Shown one piece after another: positions 6,090-9,597 of a DNA stretch of 9,597 bases. The first letter of the stretch is position 1; every line of letters starts with the position of its first letter. The notes beneath the pieces were generated by a model. That model was not told the DNA's origin, did no database searches, and saw only the letters and a list, made by a program, of their open reading frames with translations. Position numbers and translations under genes: made by a program. Source of the DNA: an uncultured Actinomyces sp. (GTDB lineage Bacteria > Actinomycetota > Actinomycetes > Actinomycetales > Actinomycetaceae); contig CAMFDH010000036.1 of assembly GCA_945949035.1 (NCBI GenBank), positions 1 through 9,597 on the forward strand. The letters are read 5' to 3'.

Positions 6090-7763
6090 ATGCATGAGCG
6101 CGCTGGCGCAGTTGCCCTGCCCGAAGACCTCATTGACGTTGACGCCCTACTAGGCGCCTTCTACGACGTGGTTCCCGACCACGCAGATCCATTGCAGCGG
6201 GTTTCTTTCGGAACCTCCGGCCACCGGGGCACCTCAACCAACGGCACCTTTAACGAGGCGCATATTGTCTCTATCACCGCGGCGATTGTTGAATACCGCG
6301 CGCAGCAGGGAACCGACGGCCCCCTCTTTGTCGGGGCTGACCCGCACGCCCTCTCCGAACCCGCGTGGCGCAGCGCCCTCGAAGTCCTCTCTGCGGCGGG
6401 TGTGACCACCTACATCGACGCCCGGCGCTCGTGGACCCCCACCCCCGCCGTTTCGCTGGCGATCCTCGAGGCCAACGGGGCCCCTCACAACCTGCGCCAA
6501 GATGGTCCGGGTCTGGCTGACGGCATTGTCATCACGCCTTCACACAACCCCCCGGCTGACGGTGGATTCAAGTACAACCCCCCGACCGGCGGACCAGCCG
6601 ACTCCGATGCCACGGGGTGGATTGCCAACCGTGCCAACGAGCTTCTTGAGGGCGGTTGGCGGGACGTCCCCCGGGTCTTCTCGCAGGAGCCATCCTCGAT
6701 GCCGAACATCGAGTTCTACGACTACCTCGGTCGGTACGTCGACGCCCTCGACACCATCATCGACTTCGATGCCATCCGCGAGGCCGGGATCCGCATCGGT
6801 TCCGACCCACTTGGCGGTGCCGCCGTTGACTACTGGGGCGCTATCGGTGAGCGCTACGGACTCGACCTCACCGTCGTCAACGAAACGGTTGATCCCCGCT
6901 GGCCATTCATGACGCTCGACTGGGACGGCAAGATCCGCATGGACTGTTCGTCACCCCACGCCATGGCTTCCCTTTTGGTCAAGATGGTTCCAGACGAGGA
7001 CGGGATCTACCCGTACGACATTGCCACCGGTAATGACGCCGACTCTGACCGCCACGGCATCGTCACCTCCGACGGCCTCATGAACCCCAACCACTTCCTC
7101 GCTGTCGCTATCCAGTACCTCTACACACACCGTGAGAACTGGCCTGCGGAGGCGCGTATCGGCAAAACACTCGTATCTTCCTCTCTGATCGACCGTGTCG
7201 CCGCATCGATTGGCCGCGAGGTGATGGAGGTTCCGGTCGGGTTCAAGTACTTCGTCTCCGGTCTACTGGATGCCTCCCTCGGCTTCGGTGGGGAAGAGTC
7301 CGCGGGAGCATCCTTCCTCCGCAAGGACGGCACGGTGTGGACGACGGATAAGGACGGCCTGGTCATGGGTCTTCTCGCCGCAGAGATCATGGCTGTCACT
7401 GGGAAGTCTCCCTCCCAGATTCACCAGGAGCAGGTCGCAGAGTTCGGTCAGTCCTGGTACGCGCGAATCGACCAGGTGGCAACCAAGGCTGAAAAGGCCA
7501 AGCTGGCCAAGCTCTCCCCCGAGGACGTCACCGCCGACACGCTGGCCGGTGAACCCATCACCGCCAAGCTGGTGCGAGCCCCGGGAGACAACCAGCCCAT
7601 CGGTGGTCTGAAGGTGACTACTGAGAACAGCTGGTTCGCAGCACGTCCTTCCGGAACAGAGGACGTCTACAAGATCTACGCCGAGTCCTTCATCAGCGCG
7701 GAGCACCTCGTCGAGGTTCAGGAAGCAGCCAAGGTGGTCGTGGCTTCTGCACTCGCAGAGTAG
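6090..7763 (+). CDS. pgm: Phosphoglucomutase (alpha-D-glucose-1,6-bisphosphate dependent)
   Basis: This cytosolic enzyme (557 aa) interconverts glucose-1-phosphate and glucose-6-phosphate, linking glycolysis with glycogen and nucleotide-sugar synthesis. It follows the E. coli Pgm pattern closely: SFGTSGHRG (39-47), the phosphoserine loop TPSHNPP (149-155, Ser151), KYNPPTGGPAD (161-171), the Mg2+ loop GNDADSDRHG (314-323; Asp316, Asp318, Asp320), the sugar-binding GFGGEESAG (398-406) and the phosphate-binding RPSGTEDVYK (519-528). All four functional loops are intact, and the length is close to the E. coli enzyme (546 aa). The start is ATG 6090 because AAGGAAG (6075-6081) lies 8 nt upstream; the in-frame GTG at 6081 overlaps that SD. 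The gene is monocistronic, with a divergent neighbour upstream and a strong terminator downstream. Confidence 0.96.
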   Translation: MHERAGAVALPEDLIDVDALLGAFYDVVPDHADPLQRVSFGTSGHRGTSTNGTFNEAHIVSITAAIVEYRAQQGTDGPLFVGADPHALSEPAWRSALEVLSAAGVTTYIDARRSWTPTPAVSLAILEANGAPHNLRQDGPGLADGIVITPSHNPPADGGFKYNPPTGGPADSDATGWIANRANELLEGGWRDVPRVFSQEPSSMPNIEFYDYLGRYVDALDTIIDFDAIREAGIRIGSDPLGGAAVDYWGAIGERYGLDLTVVNETVDPRWPFMTLDWDGKIRMDCSSPHAMASLLVKMVPDEDGIYPYDIATGNDADSDRHGIVTSDGLMNPNHFLAVAIQYLYTHRENWPAEARIGKTLVSSSLIDRVAASIGREVMEVPVGFKYFVSGLLDASLGFGGEESAGASFLRKDGTVWTTDKDGLVMGLLAAEIMAVTGKSPSQIHQEQVAEFGQSWYARIDQVATKAEKAKLAKLSPEDVTADTLAGEPITAKLVRAPGDNQPIGGLKVTTENSWFAARPSGTEDVYKIYAESFISAEHLVEVQEAAKVVVASALAE

Positions 7764-7788
7764 GGCTCTTCGAACAGACACGGTAGGG

Positions 7789-7824
7789 AACCCCTCGGAC
7801 TAAGTGCCTAGTCCGAGGGGTTTT
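7789..7824 (+). terminator. Rho-independent terminator of pgm
   Basis: A perfect 14-bp stem (7789-7802 with 7809-7822), GC-rich in its centre, has a 6-nt loop (AGTGCC) and ends in a TTTT run at 7821-7824. It starts 25 nt after the pgm stop. The AA at the 5' foot could add weak reverse activity, but no minus-strand gene lies upstream to use it. Confidence 0.93.
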
Positions 7825-7857
7825 CACTGTTTATTGACCACACTTCACACCGAATTG

Positions 7858-7888
7858 GCGGCTTCCCTGTGACTTCACAGACAGCCGC
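7858..7888. promoter_or_regulatory. Nested inverted repeat upstream of the MFS gene, possible operator
   Basis: Two nested arms are visible: the outer GCGGCT (7858-7863) with AGCCGC (7883-7888), and the inner CTGTGA with TCACAG, separated by 2 nt (7867-7880). The dyad ends just upstream of where the -35 of the MFS promoter should be (about 7889-7894), a typical place for a regulator. The half-sites resemble CRP/GlxR half-sites, but those proteins need a 6-nt spacer. There is no T run, so it is not a terminator. Confidence 0.45.
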
Positions 7889-7911
7889 TGGAGGGGGTCT
7901 ATTTTGGTCCC

Positions 7912-7917
7912 TAGACT
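7912..7917 (+). promoter_or_regulatory. Candidate -10 box of the MFS gene (leaderless)
   Basis: TAGACT fits TAnnnT and ends 6 nt before the ATG at 7924. No SD is present before that ATG, which supports a leaderless transcript. The -35 is poorly conserved. Confidence 0.5.
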
Positions 7918-7923
7918 TCTCTA

Positions 7924-9177
7924 ATGCTCAATCGTTATAAAGAAGTCCTCTCCCTGCCCGGAGCAATGAGATTTGCCGTCGCTGGCGTGATCGCGAGAGC
8001 ACCGATGTCGATGGTGGGTATCTCCATCATCCTGGGTGTGCGGGCCCTTTATGACAGCTACACCCTGGCCGGACTGATCAGCGCCGTGCAGGTCATTGCC
8101 TACGCCATTTGCGCCCCGGTTCTGGCGCGACTGGTGGACCGTCACGGCCAGATGCAGATCATGTTGCCTTCCATCATGATCTCTGCCGTGTCACTGATCG
8201 CACTGATCTTCGCCATCATCAACCTGGCTTCCCCAACCGTCTTGGTTATTTTGGCCGCGGTTATGGGGGCCACCGGCGGTTCCCTGGGCGCCCTGGTTCG
8301 TGCCCGCTGGGCCATGGTCTGTGAGTCGCCAGCCCAACTGCAGGTGGCCTACGCGATGGAAGCCGCATTTGACGAGCTAGTCTTCGTCCTCGGCCCCGTC
8401 ATTGCCACCCTTCTGGCCGCCTCGGTTCACCCGTTGGCTGGCCTGTGGGTCTCCGTGGTCTTCATGGTTGTTGGAGCGTTCCTCTTCCTGCTGCAGCGTT
8501 CGACCCAGCCCCCTGTGATGATTCCCGAACCCGGTGTCAAACGCAGCTCGGTAATGCGCAACGGGGCCATGCTGACCCTGTTCGCCACCTACATCTTCAA
8601 CGGCGCGGTCTTCGGCTCGATCGACCTTTCGGTCGTGGCCTTCTCGGATGAAGTCAACATGTCCTTTATGGCGGGCATCATCCTGGCTTCGATGTCCCTG
8701 GGGTCCCTGATTTCTGCGGTGATCTATGGCGGGCGCGTCTGGAACGCCCCCCTGTGGAAGATGTTCTTCTTCGGCGTCCTCGCCATCGCTATCGGGGTGA
8801 GCACGTTCCTCTTCGCAGGAAACATCGCCATCCTCGCGGTCCTGATGTTCATCGCGGGTGCCGCAATCGCCCCGACGATGACCAACGTCAACACCATCGT
8901 GCAGCGCATCAGCCCACCCGATCGCCTCACCGAGGGTCTCACCTGGATGTCGACCGGCATGACACTGGGTGTCTCACTTGGTTCAGCAATCGCGGGTCCC
9001 GCTATCGACCAGGTTGGTCACCGAGGCGGCTTCGCCTTCACTGTCGTCTTCGCCTGGTTGATGGTTGTGGCGGCACTGGTCGGGCTGCGGAAGCTGAAGA
9101 GCCACCTGGCAACCACCCACATCAACCTTCCGGAGTTCACGGAAGAGAACGAGGAGCAGGACTTCGAGTCCAAGTAA
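7924..9177 (+). CDS. MFS transporter, substrate unknown
   Basis: This inner-membrane protein (417 aa) of the major facilitator superfamily has about 12 hydrophobic segments in two halves. They are separated by a polar stretch near 191-214 (QRSTQPP to KRSSVMRN), the usual cytoplasmic linker. The loop between helices 2 and 3 reads ARLVDRHGQM (68-77), a form of MFS motif A. RARW (126-129) and AMEAAFDELVFVLGP (144-158) are signature blocks of a common actinobacterial MFS group. The helix 10-11 loop PPDRLTEGLTWMSTGMTLG (331-349) also fits that group. The C-terminus ends in an acidic tail (404-415, many Glu and Asp). Members of this group are usually only predicted as sugar or drug efflux proteins; no substrate can be assigned here. 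The gene stands alone, between the pgm terminator and a convergent terminator. Confidence 0.9.
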   Translation: MLNRYKEVLSLPGAMRFAVAGVIARAPMSMVGISIILGVRALYDSYTLAGLISAVQVIAYAICAPVLARLVDRHGQMQIMLPSIMISAVSLIALIFAIINLASPTVLVILAAVMGATGGSLGALVRARWAMVCESPAQLQVAYAMEAAFDELVFVLGPVIATLLAASVHPLAGLWVSVVFMVVGAFLFLLQRSTQPPVMIPEPGVKRSSVMRNGAMLTLFATYIFNGAVFGSIDLSVVAFSDEVNMSFMAGIILASMSLGSLISAVIYGGRVWNAPLWKMFFFGVLAIAIGVSTFLFAGNIAILAVLMFIAGAAIAPTMTNVNTIVQRISPPDRLTEGLTWMSTGMTLGVSLGSAIAGPAIDQVGHRGGFAFTVVFAWLMVVAALVGLRKLKSHLATTHINLPEFTEENEEQDFESK

Positions 9178-9190
9178 CTCACCACGATAA

Positions 9191-9230
9191 CGAAAAGCCA
9201 CCGCCCCACGATGGGAACGGTGGCTTTTCG
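9191..9230. terminator. Bidirectional terminator between the MFS gene and mgtE
   Basis: A perfect 13-bp stem (9191-9203 with 9218-9230) has AAAA on one foot and TTTT on the other, so it works in both directions. The loop can fold further (CCCA with TGGG). It lies 13 nt past the MFS stop and 7 nt past the stop of the converging mgtE gene. Confidence 0.9.
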
Positions 9231-9237
9231 CTTCTGC

Positions 9238-9597
9238 CTAGAGGCCCGGAATGATTGCCCTCGCCACCATGAAGTAGATCAGCAGACCCGTACCATCGAC
9301 AATCGTCGAGATCATGGGGGCCGAAACCACGGCCGGATCCAGCTTCATACGCTTCAAAATCAGGGGCAGGATTGACGCCACCAACGACGACCACATCACG
9401 ATTGCCGCCAGGGAAATGATGACGGTAATCGTTATGGGCCAACCAACCCCCAGTGTCCAGGCTCGAACCAGACCTGCGATCGCCATGGTCAAAGCGACCA
9501 GGAGGCCGGTGCGGAACTCTTTCCAGAGGACGGCTCCGACATCGCTCAACCGCAGGCCGTCCGCGGCAATGGCACGAATCAGCGTCGTTGTGATCTG
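9238..9597 (-). CDS. mgtE: MgtE-type Mg2+ transporter, C-terminal 119 residues (5' part outside the window)
   Basis: The frame is open from the right edge to a TAG at 9240-9238, so only the C-terminal membrane domain is seen. It begins QITTTLIRAIA, matching the family's conserved 'QxTTLIIRALA' helix. LWKEFRTGLL and the final helices follow, including KRMKLDPAVVSAPMISTIVDG. The Asp in LDPA is the family's pore Asp (Asp432 of Thermus thermophilus MgtE), which binds Mg2+, and it is conserved here. Three to four membrane segments are visible. The regulatory N and CBS domains would lie outside the window. Family members are Mg2+ channels gated by intracellular Mg2+. The gene converges on the MFS gene with a shared terminator. 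An in-frame TTG at 9549 is only an internal codon, not the start. Confidence 0.88.
   Translation of the reverse strand, partial: QITTTLIRAIAADGLRLSDVGAVLWKEFRTGLLVALTMAIAGLVRAWTLGVGWPITITVIISLAAIVMWSSLVASILPLILKRMKLDPAVVSAPMISTIVDGTGLLIYFMVARAIIPGL

Noticed and set aside
7263..7781. Minus-strand open frame of 172 codons inside pgm
   Set aside because: It is the shadow of pgm, with no SD or domain; pgm is unambiguous here.
7867..7880. CRP/GlxR binding site upstream of the MFS gene
   Set aside because: The half-sites TGTGA and TCACA are separated by 2 nt, whereas these regulators need 6 nt.
9238..9549. A separate 103-aa membrane protein starting at TTG 9549
   Set aside because: The frame continues upstream to the window edge with the conserved MgtE residues QITTTLIRAIA, so this is the tail of mgtE.
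1..9597. Mobile element, CRISPR array, tRNA or phage region
   Set aside because: No transposase, integrase, direct-repeat array, cloverleaf-like sequence or flanking inverted repeats were seen, and base composition is even across the genes.

Overview
The window looks like chromosomal DNA of a high-GC Gram-positive bacterium (Actinomycetota). Supporting signs are the GC-rich third codon positions, GTG starts, a DUF5926-family protein (known essentially from actinobacteria), an actinobacterial-type major facilitator (MFS) transporter with an 'RARW ... DELVFVLGP' signature, and several starts with a TAnnnT -10 box 6-7 nt upstream and no Shine-Dalgarno (SD) sequence, as in leaderless actinobacterial mRNAs. 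The presence of an E. coli-type phosphoglucomutase would fit Actinomycetaceae or Bifidobacteriaceae, but the family assignment is a guess. No RNA gene, CRISPR array, insertion sequence or phage gene is visible. No intergenic gap exceeds about 160 bases.

Layout. From position 1 to 1181 (minus strand, cut by the left edge) there is a GTG-started serine alpha/beta-hydrolase. It is divergent from a two-gene copper operon: a small CopZ-like metallochaperone (1332-1574) and a Cu(I)-exporting P1B-type ATPase (1620-4130). The ATPase ends tail to tail with a family 2 glycosyltransferase (minus, 4127-4987); the two stop codons share the palindrome CTAG. Upstream of the glycosyltransferase on the same strand, beyond a hairpin terminator, lies the DUF5926 gene (minus, 5074-5982). 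It is divergent from phosphoglucomutase pgm (6090-7763), which ends in a perfect rho-independent terminator. An MFS transporter (7924-9177) follows and converges, across a two-way terminator, on the C-terminal part of an MgtE-type magnesium transporter (minus, 9238 to the right edge).

How they fit together. The copper pair is the clearest functional unit: CopZ would carry Cu(I) in the cytoplasm and CopA would export it. Pgm interconverts glucose-1-phosphate and glucose-6-phosphate and feeds nucleotide-sugar synthesis; the nearby glycosyltransferase may use such sugars, but the sequence does not show a direct link. MgtE and the MFS protein are independent membrane transporters.

The most unusual item is the architecture of the copper ATPase. 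It has no N-terminal heavy-metal-associated (HMA) domain. Instead an intact HMA domain with GMTCASC is inserted deep in the ATP-binding region, between the HP motif and the GDN motif. Other points of interest are a glycosyltransferase whose DxD metal motif has become EPT, a run of candidate leaderless starts, and a TGTGA-N2-TCACA dyad in front of the MFS promoter.
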